DNA of 64,000 nucleotides from Streptomyces sp. NBC_01431. Lineage in GTDB: Bacteria > Actinomycetota > Actinomycetes > Streptomycetales > Streptomycetaceae. The translations under genes and the position numbers were made by a program. Position 1 is the stretch's first letter. Each line of letters starts with the position of its first letter. The notes under the pieces are model-generated. The model made no database searches. It was not told where the DNA came from and saw only the letters and a program-made list of their open reading frames with translations. The stretch spans positions 7,130,001-7,194,000 of the forward strand of contig NZ_CP109496.1 in the NCBI RefSeq assembly GCF_036231355.1. Direction: 5' to 3'. This document shows, in pieces, positions 25,213 through 34,795 of this stretch.

Positions 25213-26274
25213 TCACCCTTCGGCCGCCTGGTCGGGGAAGAGCCGGGCCCAGGGGCGCTGGCGGCCCTCGCTGACCGCCGCGATGCCCGCCTCGCCGTAC
25301 CGGGCCGTCTCCAGGGACCACGCCAGATTGCCGCTCATCAGCGCGCGCATGCCCTCCACGTAGTCGTCCACCTGGGAGCGGACCTGCGCGGGCAGAGCGG
25401 TCTCGGCCAGCCGGCCGTCGAGCTCGGCCGCGAGTTCCTGGAAGCGGTCCAGCCTCGCGTTGGCCAGGCGCGCCACCCGCCGGACGGCCTGGTCGACGGT
25501 GCACATCTCCTGGCGCAGCAGAATGATGACGCTGTTGTTGACGTCCCCCGCCGCCAGCTCCTTGTCCACGGACACCATGTCGTTGACGAAGATCACCACA
25601 TCGGCCGTGATCTCCCGCATCTCGGCCAGTGGCTCCCCCTCGTGCAGCTCCCTGGGCAGCGTGTAGCCACCGCAGCGCTCCACCAGGTCCAGACAGGGCT
25701 GCACGCCTATGGAGTCCCGGCGGCCGCGCAGGAATCCCGGCAGCGACAGCGTGCCATTGCGCGTCCGGTTGAGGGCTTCCCAGTGATAGGCCGTCAGATA
25801 CTCCCGCCAGTGGGTGCGGAACCGGTCCTGCCACAGCATCGGGGTGTCCGCCGTCAGCCGCTGCCACAGGTCGCGGAAGCTCTCGGCCAGGCGGTTGGTC
25901 GCCTCGCCCGGCACCGGCGGCGCGTCGCTCATCGTGCGCAGCACCGTGTCGACCTGCCGCAGCACGAACTCGGGGCGCTTGCCGAGCGGCCCGTCGAACT
26001 GGTCGTCGAACACGAAGAACCAGGCGTTGAGATCGGTGGCAAGAGCGAGATGCCGGTCCGAGGCATCAGGATAGAAATACGCCATAAGCCGCTCCAGGCC
26101 CATCGCGTCGTACTCGGCGGTCGCCTGCTCGCCCGCCAGCATGCCGAAGCGGTGCAGCCAGTCCAGCGTGTGCCGGCGCGCCAGAGCGTGCCGCGGATGA
26201 CGCCTGGCCGGAAAGGGAATGTTCACGAGCCCGGTCCGCGTTCGGGCCGACCGAACCCCGCCACTGCTGCCCAT
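25213..26274 (-). CDS. Class I terpene synthase (sesquiterpene synthase type)
   Basis: This 353-residue enzyme has all class I cyclase signatures: the metal-binding aspartate motif DDQFD at 90-94, the NSE triad NDMVSVDKE with Asn231, Ser235 and Glu239, an arginine pair (RRDS) about 45 residues before it, and the C-terminal RY pair in ETARYGE. The length and the FDDQFDGPLG context resemble pentalenene-type bacterial sesquiterpene synthases. The start at 26274 is supported by GGAGG nine bases upstream; the frame extends 14 codons further without support. No P450, prenyltransferase or methyltransferase is beside it. It is divergent from the LuxR regulator. The product cannot be predicted. Confidence 0.92.
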   Translation of the reverse strand: MGSSGGVRSARTRTGLVNIPFPARRHPRHALARRHTLDWLHRFGMLAGEQATAEYDAMGLERLMAYFYPDASDRHLALATDLNAWFFVFDDQFDGPLGKRPEFVLRQVDTVLRTMSDAPPVPGEATNRLAESFRDLWQRLTADTPMLWQDRFRTHWREYLTAYHWEALNRTRNGTLSLPGFLRGRRDSIGVQPCLDLVERCGGYTLPRELHEGEPLAEMREITADVVIFVNDMVSVDKELAAGDVNNSVIILLRQEMCTVDQAVRRVARLANARLDRFQELAAELDGRLAETALPAQVRSQVDDYVEGMRALMSGNLAWSLETARYGEAGIAAVSEGRQRPWARLFPDQAAEG

Positions 26275-26549
26275 GCGGCACCGCCTCCTTGGTCCTGTGG
26301 TCCGTACGCCATTCAATCGTCCAATCTTCGACCGATTCCTGGCCGGGGAGAAGTCGCATTACGCCGGAGTCCGTCAGCGCGCCAGGGGCGTACGACGCAG
26401 CGCTTCACGCCCCCGATGGACAGAACGGCCTCAGCAGTACAGGTGATCCAGCCACACAAAACCCCAACGAGCTGACGGAAGTTGGATATTCATGTCACGG
26501 TACGTGTCCGTGGGCGTAGGCTCGCTGCTACTGCCAGAAGGGGACCGCT

Positions 26550-29477
26550 GTGGCGGAGACGAGGGGCCGGGGCGGCTATTCGCGCCGGACGCTCTTTGAG
26601 CGCGACGATGAACTGCTGCTGTTCGACAGCATGTTGAACGACCTGTGCGGCCGCGCGGGCGAGGGGAGCGCGCCCAACGGCGGACTGCTCACCATCGCCG
26701 GATCGGCCGGCCTGGGCAAGACCACCCTGGTCGCGGAGGTGCGCCGAAAAGCCGCGGCCCGCGGCTGCACCCTGCTGGCCGCCCGCGGCAACGAGCAGGA
26801 GGAAGGCGTCGCGTTCCACGTCGTACGCCAGCTCGTGCAGCCGGTGCTCGCCGCGGTGAGCGAGGAGGAACGCCGCAAAATACTGGGGAGTTGGTACGAC
26901 ATCGTCGCACCCGCGGTCGGGCTGATCGCCGGGGGCAGCGGCGTCGCACCCGACCCGCAGGGTGTCCGCGACGGACTCGACTGGCTCGTCACCCGGTTCG
27001 CCGTCCAGAACGCCCCCGTGGTGCTGGTGGTCGACGACGCGCACTGGGCGGACGAGGAGACCCTGGCCTGGCTCAGCTCGTTCGCGCTGCGCGCCTCCGA
27101 CCTTCCTCTGCTGATCGTCGTCGCCTACCGGCCCGAGGAACTACCGCGCCACGCCGCCGAGTTCCGCCGCCTCGCCACCCGGCACGGCTCGCGCCCGCTG
27201 GACCTGACGCCGTTCACCCCGGCCGCCGTCGCCGGCCTCGTGCGCAACATGCTCGGCGAGGGCGCCGACGAACTGTTCTCGCGCGAATGCTGGGCCCTCA
27301 CCGCGGGCAACCCGTACGAAGCCGTCGAACTCGTCGCCAGGATCCGCGACCGCGGCCTCAAACCGCAGTACGTCAACGCCGGTGAGCTGCGCGAGCTGGC
27401 CTCCGCCGTCCGCGGCAGCGGCCTGATCGAACGACTGGAGCGGCTCGGCCCCTCCGCGGTGCGCCTCACCTGGGCCGTCGCCGTGCTCGGCACCGACGCC
27501 GACCGGGACATGTCGGCCGGCGTCGCCGGACTCGGCGCCGAGGAGATGGCCGACGCCGTCGAGCGGCTGCGCGAGGCGCGGATCCTGGCCGCACCGCAGG
27601 ACATCCCCGGCCGTCTGGACTTCTTCCACCCGCTCGTCGGCACCGCCGTCTACCGGTCCATTCCGGCCGCGATGCGGGTCGCCATGCACGGCCAGGCCGC
27701 CTTCTCCGTCAGCGAGGCCGGTCTCGGCGCGACGGCCGCGGCCCGCCACATCCTGGAGATGCACCCCGAGAACGACCGATGGGCGGTGCAGCAGCTCAGG
27801 GCGGCCGCCCGCGACTACCTGCGCGCCGGCGCTCCCGACGCGGCCCGGCGCTGTCTGGCCCGCGCCCTGCGCGAACCGCCCGCTCTGGAAGAGCGCGCCG
27901 AGGTTCTCTTCGAGCTCGGCTGCTCCGCCCTGCTCAACGAACCGGCCACCACCGTCAACCACCTCAAGGCGGCCCTGGAAGAGACCGAACTCGCCCCGGA
28001 ACTGCGCGAGGCCATCACCTATCGGCTCGCCCAGGCACTCGCCCACACCGACCGCATGGCGGAGGCCGCGGACATCGTCGCCGCCGAGGCCAAGCGGTCC
28101 ACCAGCGCCAGCACCCGGCTGCGCATGCAGGCCGAGACGTTCCAGTGGAACGCGTTCCGCGCCGACGAGGAGGACTCCCCGGCCCGCTCGCGCCGCCTGG
28201 CCAAGCTCGCCGATCACCTCACCACCCGCGGCAAGGCCGAGCGCTACATCCTCGGCCTGCGGGCCTGGGACGCCATGGTCCGCGGCGAGCCCGCCGAAAC
28301 CGCGCTGCGCTACGCCGAGGAGGCACTGGAGGGCGGACTGCCCTGGACCGATGAGAACTGGGGTTTCGAGGTCCCCGTCCTGGTCGCGCTCACCTTCATG
28401 TACTGCGACCAGCCCGGCCGCGCCGACGACCTGTTCACCCAGGGCATCGCCGAATGCGAGCGCAAGGGCTGGCGCGGCGCCCACCTGTCCTTCGGGCTCA
28501 CCCTGCTCGGCTACATCAAGTTCCACCGCGGCCGGCTCGCCGAGGGCGAGGACCTGGTGCACAGCGGACTGCGGATCGCCGACCGGGTCGGCCAGCAGAT
28601 CCCCGCCCAGTGGTTCGCGCTCGGCATCCTCATCAACATCCTGCTCGCCCGCGGCCGCGTCCAGGAGGCCCAGGAACTCTCCGACCGCTACAACTACGGG
28701 CAGGTCGTGCCCAACGCCGTCGTCTATCCCGACTCCGAGACCGTCTACAGCGAACTGCTGATCGCCCGGGGCCTGCGCACGGACGCCGAGGAACGGCTGC
28801 GGGCGGTGGGCCGCAGGCTCGAACCCCGCGGCATGCGCAATCCCATGTGGTGCCCGTGGCGCCCCCTGCTCGCCCAGACGATCGCCCACACCGATCCCGC
28901 CGAGGCCGCCGCGATCGCGCAGGAGGCCCTCGACATCGCCCGGCGCTTCGGCACCCCCGGCGCCATCGGCCGAGCCCTGCACGCCGCCGCCAAGGTGGCC
29001 TCGGGCGCCGACAGCCTGGCCATGATGGCGGAGGCCGTGCGCCAGCTCGAACGGTCCCCGGCCGCGTTCGAGCTGGCCCAGGCGCTGGTCGACCACGGGG
29101 CGATGCTCAGTCGCGCGGGGCTGCCCCAGGACGCCGCCGACCTCCTGATGCGCGGTCTGGAGAGCGCCGCGCTGTGCGGGGCCGACGCGCTGGCAGCTCG
29201 GGCCCGCGAGGAGCTCGCCGCCTCCGGTCTGCGCCCGCTCCAGCTGAGGACCATCGACTCCGACTCGCTGACCTCGCAGGAGAAGGCGGTGGCCCACCGG
29301 GCCGCTCAGGGCTGGGACAACCGGCGGATCGCCGAAGAGCTGGGCACCAAGGAACGCACGGTGGAGCTCCTGCTGTCCGGCGCGTTCCGCAAGCTCGGCA
29401 CCAACCGCGACGGTCTGGCGGGACTGCTGCCCCAGCAGACCCGCGGAACCGGTCTCAAGGGAGTGCGCGGCCACTGA
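26550..29477 (+). CDS. LAL-type LuxR regulator with ATPase domain
   Basis: At 975 residues this is a large ATP-binding LuxR-family regulator. The N-terminal ATPase has Walker A GSAGLGKTT and Walker B VVLVVDDAHWAD, followed by a long helical TPR-like middle. The C-terminal helix-turn-helix is LTSQEKAVAHRAAQGWDNRRIAEELGTKERTVELLLSGAFRKLGT; note that the segment is less canonical than most LuxR domains. The GTG start follows AAGGGG. Its divergence from the terpene synthase across 275 bases makes it a candidate pathway activator, which is inference. LAL proteins usually respond to a small ligand or maltotriose-like signal. Confidence 0.88.
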   Translation: MAETRGRGGYSRRTLFERDDELLLFDSMLNDLCGRAGEGSAPNGGLLTIAGSAGLGKTTLVAEVRRKAAARGCTLLAARGNEQEEGVAFHVVRQLVQPVLAAVSEEERRKILGSWYDIVAPAVGLIAGGSGVAPDPQGVRDGLDWLVTRFAVQNAPVVLVVDDAHWADEETLAWLSSFALRASDLPLLIVVAYRPEELPRHAAEFRRLATRHGSRPLDLTPFTPAAVAGLVRNMLGEGADELFSRECWALTAGNPYEAVELVARIRDRGLKPQYVNAGELRELASAVRGSGLIERLERLGPSAVRLTWAVAVLGTDADRDMSAGVAGLGAEEMADAVERLREARILAAPQDIPGRLDFFHPLVGTAVYRSIPAAMRVAMHGQAAFSVSEAGLGATAAARHILEMHPENDRWAVQQLRAAARDYLRAGAPDAARRCLARALREPPALEERAEVLFELGCSALLNEPATTVNHLKAALEETELAPELREAITYRLAQALAHTDRMAEAADIVAAEAKRSTSASTRLRMQAETFQWNAFRADEEDSPARSRRLAKLADHLTTRGKAERYILGLRAWDAMVRGEPAETALRYAEEALEGGLPWTDENWGFEVPVLVALTFMYCDQPGRADDLFTQGIAECERKGWRGAHLSFGLTLLGYIKFHRGRLAEGEDLVHSGLRIADRVGQQIPAQWFALGILINILLARGRVQEAQELSDRYNYGQVVPNAVVYPDSETVYSELLIARGLRTDAEERLRAVGRRLEPRGMRNPMWCPWRPLLAQTIAHTDPAEAAAIAQEALDIARRFGTPGAIGRALHAAAKVASGADSLAMMAEAVRQLERSPAAFELAQALVDHGAMLSRAGLPQDAADLLMRGLESAALCGADALAARAREELAASGLRPLQLRTIDSDSLTSQEKAVAHRAAQGWDNRRIAEELGTKERTVELLLSGAFRKLGTNRDGLAGLLPQQTRGTGLKGVRGH

Positions 29478-29483
29478 TCGACC

Positions 29484-29537
29484 CGGCACGGCCCCGGCCC
29501 CCGAGCCATCCGAGGCAGGGGAGCCGGGGCCGTGCCG
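29484..29537 (+). terminator. Strong hairpin after the LAL regulator
   Basis: A perfect 15-base inverted repeat (CGGCACGGCCCCGGC and its complement) starts six bases after the stop codon, and the loop can itself pair through CCCC and GGGG. There is no U-run, as is common in Streptomyces. Confidence 0.8.
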
Positions 29538-29643
29538 TACCGCCGCCACCCCGAGCGGCCGGTGTGGCCGAGGGCGGGACCGACCCGCCGTGGGTCCCGG
29601 CCCCGGCTCCGCCGGACCGGTCCGGCCACGTACCATTGACGGC

Positions 29644-30144
29644 ATGTCCTTCCTCCGCCGCCGCAGCGCCGCCACTCCCGCGGGCCCGGACTTCGATGTC
29701 CTGGCCATGGACCCGGGTGACTGGCCCGGCAACCTCGGCGCCGGTCTGCTGCCCGCCCCCGACGGCAGCTGCCAGGGTGTCTTCCTGCGCTACGACCTGT
29801 TCGGCGGGCGCGGCCCCGCGATGATCATCGGCAATCTGCCGGAGGGCTCCCCGGCCCGCGAGACGGTCGAGGGCCAGGTCCCCTTCGAGGTCGCCCAGCT
29901 GCTCGTGGCGCTGGAGAACGACGAGCCCGTCGAGGTCGTGGACACCGAGGACATGCCGGTGATGCAGGGCGACAACCTGCTCATCGTGCGACGGCTCAAG
30001 CTCTCCGAGAGCCGCATCTCCTGCGTGCAGTTCGACCGCAGCGACAACGTCCTTGTCACGATCGCCAGTTGGGACCGTCCGATCACCGACGACCTGTACG
30101 CGCTCCTGAAGCCGCTGCCCGCCGAGCTCTTCCAGCAGAGCTGA
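29644..30144 (+). CDS. Conserved hypothetical protein
   Basis: The 166-residue soluble acidic protein has no signal peptide or membrane segment. Visible segments include LAMDPGDWPGNLGAGLLPA, VPFEVAQLLVALENDEPVEVV and a C-terminal LYALLKPLPAELFQ. It looks like a conserved actinobacterial protein, but I do not recognise a family with a known role. It stands alone between two hairpins, so it is probably monocistronic. Confidence 0.75.
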   Translation: MSFLRRRSAATPAGPDFDVLAMDPGDWPGNLGAGLLPAPDGSCQGVFLRYDLFGGRGPAMIIGNLPEGSPARETVEGQVPFEVAQLLVALENDEPVEVVDTEDMPVMQGDNLLIVRRLKLSESRISCVQFDRSDNVLVTIASWDRPITDDLYALLKPLPAELFQQS

Positions 30145-30172
30145 GCGCCGCGACCCCGGCCTTCCACCCCAC

Positions 30173-30208
30173 AGCCCGGCACCCGAGTTCGACGTGCCGG
30201 GCTTTCTC
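30173..30208 (+). terminator. Intrinsic terminator with U-tract
   Basis: AGCCCGGCAC pairs with GTGCCGGGCT around an 11-base loop and is followed directly by TTTCT. It is the most classical rho-independent terminator in the window and lies 29 bases after the hypothetical gene. Confidence 0.85.
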
Positions 30209-30424
30209 ATGCCCCGGCCGGGTGAATCCCGCCCGCAGGGTTCCCCCTCTCCGTGCCATCAGCAGGTCAGAAACCCCTTCAGAGGTCTGGGCCACTGATA
30301 CAAGTCGCCGTGGCGCAGGCTCTCTTGACGAGCCGTCACCCGGGGTCACAGAGTGTCCGCGCGTACCGCACGCGCCGCACGGCGTCAGAGCCCCACGTGC
30401 ACCCCCGGCAAGAAGGGTTGTCCC

Positions 30425-31756
30425 ATGACGTCCAAGCACAGGACCAGACTCGCGCTCGCGACAGCGATGGCCGGCGCCCTCGGCCTCACCCTCACCGGCC
30501 CCGTCGCACCGGCGAGCGCCGCCGGGCCGCGCCCCGAATGCCCCCGCGTCCTGACCTGCGACTGGGTCCCGGCGGCCTACCAGCAGACGGGCGATCCCGC
30601 CGACAAGGAGACGTACGGCAACTACGACCTCTCCGACCGGCCGCACACCAACACGGTCAAGTACATCGTCCTGCACGACACCGAAGAGACCTACGCGACC
30701 ACCCTGAAGATCTTCCAGGACCCCAAGCGCGCCGCCTCCGCGCACTACGTGGTGCGCTCCGCGGACGGCCACGTCACGCAGATGGTGAGGACCAAGGACG
30801 TCGCCTGGCAGGCCGGCAACTGGTACCTGAACACGGAGTCCATCGGCATCGAGCAGGAGGGCTACGCCACCGAGGGGGCGACCTGGTACACCGACGAGAT
30901 GTACCGCTCGACGGCGGCCCTGGTGCGCTACCTCGCCGCGAAGTACGACATCCCGCTCGACCGTCAGCACATCATCGGCCACGACAACGTGCCGCCGACC
31001 ACGGCGGGGGGCACCGCCGCCATGCACTGGGACCCGGGCCCGTACTGGGACTGGAACCGGTTCATGGCGCTCCTCGGCAGACCCACCGTGCCCACCGCCC
31101 CGCCCGGCAGCCAACTGGTCACGATCAACCCGGAGTTCAAGCGGAACCGCCAGGCGATCCGGGACTGCGAGAAGAACACCGACCTGCCCGTGCAGCCCAG
31201 CAGCGCGGTCCCGCTGTACACCGAACCGTCCACCAGCGCCCCGCTGTTCGCCGACCCCGCCCTGCACCCGCCCGGTCAGCCGGGCACCAACTGCGCCAAT
31301 GACTGGGGAAGCAAGATCAGCGCCACCCAGCAGGCCGTGGTCGCCGGACGCGAACCCGGCTGGACCGCGATCTGGTGGTACGGACAGAAGGCCTGGTTCC
31401 AGAGCCCCCGGCACACCCGCACCACCACCCCGACCGCCGGCTACGTCGTACGGCCGAAGCCGGGGGTGAGCGATGTTCCGGTGTACGGAACCGCTTATCC
31501 GGGCCCCTCCGACTATCCGGCGGACTTCACGGCGCCGCACGTGGGCACCCCGCTCGCCTACACCATCAAGGCCGGACAGTCCTACCCCGGCGGTGGCCAG
31601 GCGCCCGCGGGCTACTACTACGCCCCCACCATCGACTCGTCCTACCCCTACGACCACACGTACTTCCCCAGCAGCACGGCCTATGTGACCGTGCAGATCG
31701 GCCACCGGATCGCCTTCGTCAAGGCGTCCGACGTGGATGTCGTCCGGGTCCGCTGA
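30425..31756 (+). CDS. Secreted N-acetylmuramoyl-L-alanine amidase (amidase_2)
   Basis: The protein has 443 residues with a Sec-type signal peptide (MTSKHRTRLALATAMAGALGLTLTGPVAPASA). The amidase_2/PGRP-like domain shows VLHDTEE, SAHYVVRSADGHVTQMV, ESIGIEQEG and IIGHDNVPPTTAGGTAAMHWDPGPYWDW, which supply the zinc-binding histidines and the Asp ligand. The last 200 residues or so hold Tyr/Pro-rich SH3-like segments likely to bind cell wall. It would cleave the MurNAc-L-Ala bond. It is monocistronic and convergent with the APH-like gene. Confidence 0.9.
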   Translation: MTSKHRTRLALATAMAGALGLTLTGPVAPASAAGPRPECPRVLTCDWVPAAYQQTGDPADKETYGNYDLSDRPHTNTVKYIVLHDTEETYATTLKIFQDPKRAASAHYVVRSADGHVTQMVRTKDVAWQAGNWYLNTESIGIEQEGYATEGATWYTDEMYRSTAALVRYLAAKYDIPLDRQHIIGHDNVPPTTAGGTAAMHWDPGPYWDWNRFMALLGRPTVPTAPPGSQLVTINPEFKRNRQAIRDCEKNTDLPVQPSSAVPLYTEPSTSAPLFADPALHPPGQPGTNCANDWGSKISATQQAVVAGREPGWTAIWWYGQKAWFQSPRHTRTTTPTAGYVVRPKPGVSDVPVYGTAYPGPSDYPADFTAPHVGTPLAYTIKAGQSYPGGGQAPAGYYYAPTIDSSYPYDHTYFPSSTAYVTVQIGHRIAFVKASDVDVVRVR

Positions 31757-31877
31757 GCGCTTGGCGGGAAGTGACGTTCGTCGGCCCCGGGCCCGCGGGG
31801 GCTCGTCTCGCGCGGCTCTCCCCGCTCCTCGGGGGCGCGGTACGGCACGACTTCAGGCCGTCGTCGAACGACAGCGC

Positions 31878-31913
31878 GCTGCGCGCCCAGTGTGTCGGCA
31901 CTGGACGCGCAGC
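31878..31913. terminator. Bidirectional hairpin
   Basis: GCTGCGCG-C-CCAGTG pairs with CACTGG-A-CGCGCAGC, giving 14 base pairs with one mismatch and a 6-base loop. It lies between the convergent amidase and APH-like genes. Confidence 0.75.
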
Positions 31914-31936
31914 ACGCTTCCCCCTCTGCCCGGCGG

Positions 31937-33070
31937 TCAGCGGGTGCCGACCGCCGCCCGCACGGCCCGCCGCGCCATCGCGCAGTCGTCGTGCAGCCTG
32001 CGCAGCAGCAGCCGCTGCTGCTCCCCGGCGGACAGCACGCCCGGCGGGGGGGCCTGCGCCGCAGCCGCCGGCGTCGCCTCCCGCATGGTGCGCTGCACCG
32101 CCGTCTCGTACGTCCGGATCTCCCGGGTCAGTACGAGCATCAGGTTCACGAGGAAGGCGTCCCGCGACGCGGGTCCCGCCGCCTGCGCGGCCTGGCTGAT
32201 CCGGCGCCGCTCCATCGGCGCGTCACCGAGGACCGCCCACAGCGTCGCCAGGTCGTAGCCGGGCAGGTACCAGCCCGCGTGCTCCCAGTCGACCAGGACC
32301 GGACCGGCCGGCGACAGCAGGATGTTGGACAGCAGCGCGTCGCCGTGCGAGAACTGCCAGGAGACCCTGCCCGACTGGGCCAGACCGTGCACCAGCTTCT
32401 GCAGGTCGTTCAGATCGCGGTCGGTGAACAGGCCGAGCTCGTGGTACCGGGCGATCCGCGGCGCGTACTCCAGCGGCCTGCCGAACAGTTCGGCGGGCGG
32501 CCGCCAGGCGTTGACGCGCCCGATCGCACCGAGCACGGCCCGGACATCGGCCCGCGGCGGGGCCTCGACGGGGTGCCGCGTCAGAGCCGCGGCCCGGCCC
32601 GGCATCCGCTCGATCACCAAGGTGCAGTTGTCGGGATCGGCGGCGATCAGCCGCGGAACCCGCACCGGTGGGCGGTGCCGGACGAAGGCGCGGTAGGCAG
32701 CTATTTCGTGCCGGAACCGCTCGGCCCAGGCGGGCGAGTGGTCCAGTAAACACTTCGCGACGGCCGTGGCGCGTCCTGTGGTGCCGACGATCAGCACGGA
32801 GCGTCCGCTGTGGCGCAGCACCTGTACCGGGTTGAACTCCGGGCAGATGCGGTGCACCGAGGCGATCGCGATGCGCAGCTGGGCGCCCTGCGGGCCGGAG
32901 AGGTCGATTCTCCCGCTGAGCGGCTGGGTGCCCGCCCCGGGGCGGCGCGGCATCCGGCCCGCGCCGTACGCCGGTGCGGCGTGGGTGGGGTCGAGGTACG
33001 GTCCGCCGCCCGCCCCCAGAGGACGGTGCGGACGGGGCGGGGCGGACACGGAGGACGATGCTGTGTACAT
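31937..33070 (-). CDS. Aminoglycoside phosphotransferase-fold kinase
   Basis: This 377-residue APH-family protein has a Lys in TAVAKCLLDHS, the catalytic loop SHGDALLSNILL (HGD then Asn) and VDWEHAGWYLPGYDLATLW as the metal-binding Asp motif. The first 60 residues or so are Pro/Gly-rich and probably disordered. An AAGGGA site lies ten bases before the ATG. The family includes antibiotic, choline and fructosamine kinases; nothing here identifies the substrate, and resistance should not be assumed. It is divergent from the NsdA-like regulator across 231 bases. Confidence 0.82.
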   Translation of the reverse strand: MYTASSSVSAPPRPHRPLGAGGGPYLDPTHAAPAYGAGRMPRRPGAGTQPLSGRIDLSGPQGAQLRIAIASVHRICPEFNPVQVLRHSGRSVLIVGTTGRATAVAKCLLDHSPAWAERFRHEIAAYRAFVRHRPPVRVPRLIAADPDNCTLVIERMPGRAAALTRHPVEAPPRADVRAVLGAIGRVNAWRPPAELFGRPLEYAPRIARYHELGLFTDRDLNDLQKLVHGLAQSGRVSWQFSHGDALLSNILLSPAGPVLVDWEHAGWYLPGYDLATLWAVLGDAPMERRRISQAAQAAGPASRDAFLVNLMLVLTREIRTYETAVQRTMREATPAAAAQAPPPGVLSAGEQQRLLLRRLHDDCAMARRAVRAAVGTR

Positions 33071-33213
33071 GGGTGACAGATCCCTTCGTGTGCCGGCAAG
33101 TTGCGTGCGCTACCCGTCCCGGTGGCCGAGCCGCACCCTGGGGAATGGGGTCCGGCCCCCGGGTCGGGGTGGCGCTCTCTTACCTGACACCCGGCCGCGG
33201 GTGGCACACCATC

Positions 33214-33240
33214 TGGCGCACCCTGGCGAACCATGGCGAA
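33214..33240. promoter_or_regulatory. Three 10-base-phased direct repeats TGGCG(C/A)A
   Basis: TGGCGCACCC, TGGCGAACCA and TGGCGAA start at 33214, 33224 and 33234, exactly ten bases apart, so all lie on one face of the helix. They are upstream of the NsdA-like regulator. Phased direct repeats suggest a cooperative DNA-binding activator. The regulator is unknown. Confidence 0.55.
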
Positions 33241-33255
33241 TAGTCGCGCCGCATC

Positions 33256-33274
33256 TGACAGGGGATTACTGTCA
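33256..33274. promoter_or_regulatory. Palindrome TGACAG-N7-CTGTCA
   Basis: A perfect 6-base inverted repeat with a 7-base spacer lies 28 bases before the GTG of the NsdA-like regulator and 16 bases after the phased repeats. Its position overlaps the probable promoter, so it is a candidate operator. Confidence 0.55.
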
Positions 33275-33301
33275 ACTCAGCCGAGAACCTGGGGGCTTGA
33301 C

Positions 33302-34795
33302 GTGAGCGGACAACCCAACACCCGCCTGAACGACCTGTTCGGCCTCGCCGGATGGTCCAAGGGCGAACTCGCGCGACTGGTGAACCGGCAGGCGGCGGCC
33401 ATGGGCCACCCCCAACTGGCCACCGACACCTCGCGGGTGCGGCGTTGGATCGACTTGGGGGAGACCCCGCGCGATCCGGTGCCCAGGGTGCTGGCGGCGC
33501 TGTTCACCGAGCGGCTCGGCCGTGTCGTGACCATCGAGGATCTCGGGTTCGACCGGCACGGGCGCGCTGGAAAGCGGAACGACGTCAGGAACACGAAGAA
33601 TCCGGACGGCCTTCCGTGGGCGCCCGAACGGACGGCAGCGGTCCTCACCGAATTCACGGGAATGGACCTCATGCTCAACCGACGCGGTCTGGTGGGCGCG
33701 GGCGCCGCGCTCGCCACTGGTTCCGTACTCAGCAGCGCCATGTCCGACTGGCTGCACACCGACCCCGTACTGTCCGCCGACGCCCCCCGCATCGACGACC
33801 CGCTGCGCGTCGACCCCACCGGGTACGACCGCTATGAGGCCGCGCCCATCGGGTCGCAGGAGATCGACGCGCTGGAGCGCTCGGTCGAAGTGTTCCGGGC
33901 CTGGGACGCCTCCCGCGGCGGAGGCCTTCAGCGCAAGGCGGTGGTGGGCCAGCTCAACGAGGTGGGCGGCATGCTCGCCTACCGCCACCCCGACCACCTC
34001 CAGCGCCGCCTGTGGGGCGTGGCCGCCAACCTGGCCGTGCTCGCGGGCTGGATGTCCCACGACATCGGCCTGGAGCCGACCGCCCAGAAGTACTTCGTCA
34101 TCGCCGCCCACGCGGCCCGCGAGGGCGGGGACCGCCCGCGCGCCGGCGAAGCCCTCTCCCGGGCCGCCCGCCAGATGGTCCACCTGGGCCGCCCCGGTGA
34201 GGCGCTCGACCTCATGAAGCTCGCCAAGTCCGGTTCGGGCGAGGAGACCCTGCCGCGCACCCGCGCCATGCTGCACACCATCGAGGCGTGGGCGCAGGCG
34301 TCGATGGGGCACGGTCAGGCGATGCGGCGCACCCTCGGTGAGGCCGAGGAGCTCTTCGTCTCCGACAAAGGCGATGTGCCGCCGCCCAGTTGGATGCAGA
34401 TGTTCGACGAGGCCGACCTGCACGGCATGGAGGCCCTCGCCTTCCGCACGCTTGCCGACCACGAGCCGTCCGCGGCGGCCATCGCGCAGAAGCACGCCAA
34501 ACAGGCGCTGGAGCTGCGGGTGGGCGGACGTCAGCGATCCAAGATCTTCGACTACATCTCACTGGCGTCGGCCTGCTTCATCGCCGACGACCCGGAACAG
34601 GCGGACCGCTACGCCCGTCTGGCCCTGGTGTCGATGGGGGAGACCTCCTCGCACCGCACCTGGGACCGGTTGCGCGAGATGTACCGGCTCACCGGGCAGT
34701 ACGCGGGCTACGCGAAGATCGAGGACCTGCGCCAGGAGATCGAGCTGGCCATGCCGCAGGCGCCCGCCAAGCGAGGACGGAGCGCGGACATCTAG
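33302..34795 (+). CDS. NsdA-like TPR regulatory protein
   Basis: The protein has 497 residues. The N-terminus (LNDLFGLAGWSKGELARLVNRQAAAMGHPQLATDTSRVRRWIDLGETPRDPVPRVLAAL) is a DNA-binding-like region, and the rest is a helical TPR array (QRKAVVGQLNEVGGMLAY, AGEALSRAARQMVHLGRPGEALDLMKLA). These match the Streptomyces NsdA family, whose founding member is a negative regulator of sporulation and antibiotic production. The GTG at 33302 follows GGGGG with good spacing. A short hydrophobic stretch (RGLVGAGAALATGSVLSS) is typical of the family. Paralogues are common, so it is not called nsdA itself. Confidence 0.82.
   Translation: MSGQPNTRLNDLFGLAGWSKGELARLVNRQAAAMGHPQLATDTSRVRRWIDLGETPRDPVPRVLAALFTERLGRVVTIEDLGFDRHGRAGKRNDVRNTKNPDGLPWAPERTAAVLTEFTGMDLMLNRRGLVGAGAALATGSVLSSAMSDWLHTDPVLSADAPRIDDPLRVDPTGYDRYEAAPIGSQEIDALERSVEVFRAWDASRGGGLQRKAVVGQLNEVGGMLAYRHPDHLQRRLWGVAANLAVLAGWMSHDIGLEPTAQKYFVIAAHAAREGGDRPRAGEALSRAARQMVHLGRPGEALDLMKLAKSGSGEETLPRTRAMLHTIEAWAQASMGHGQAMRRTLGEAEELFVSDKGDVPPPSWMQMFDEADLHGMEALAFRTLADHEPSAAAIAQKHAKQALELRVGGRQRSKIFDYISLASACFIADDPEQADRYARLALVSMGETSSHRTWDRLREMYRLTGQYAGYAKIEDLRQEIELAMPQAPAKRGRSADI

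Noticed and set aside
31937..33070. Aminoglycoside resistance gene
   Set aside because: The APH fold is clear but covers many metabolic kinases, and no resistance or biosynthesis context is present.
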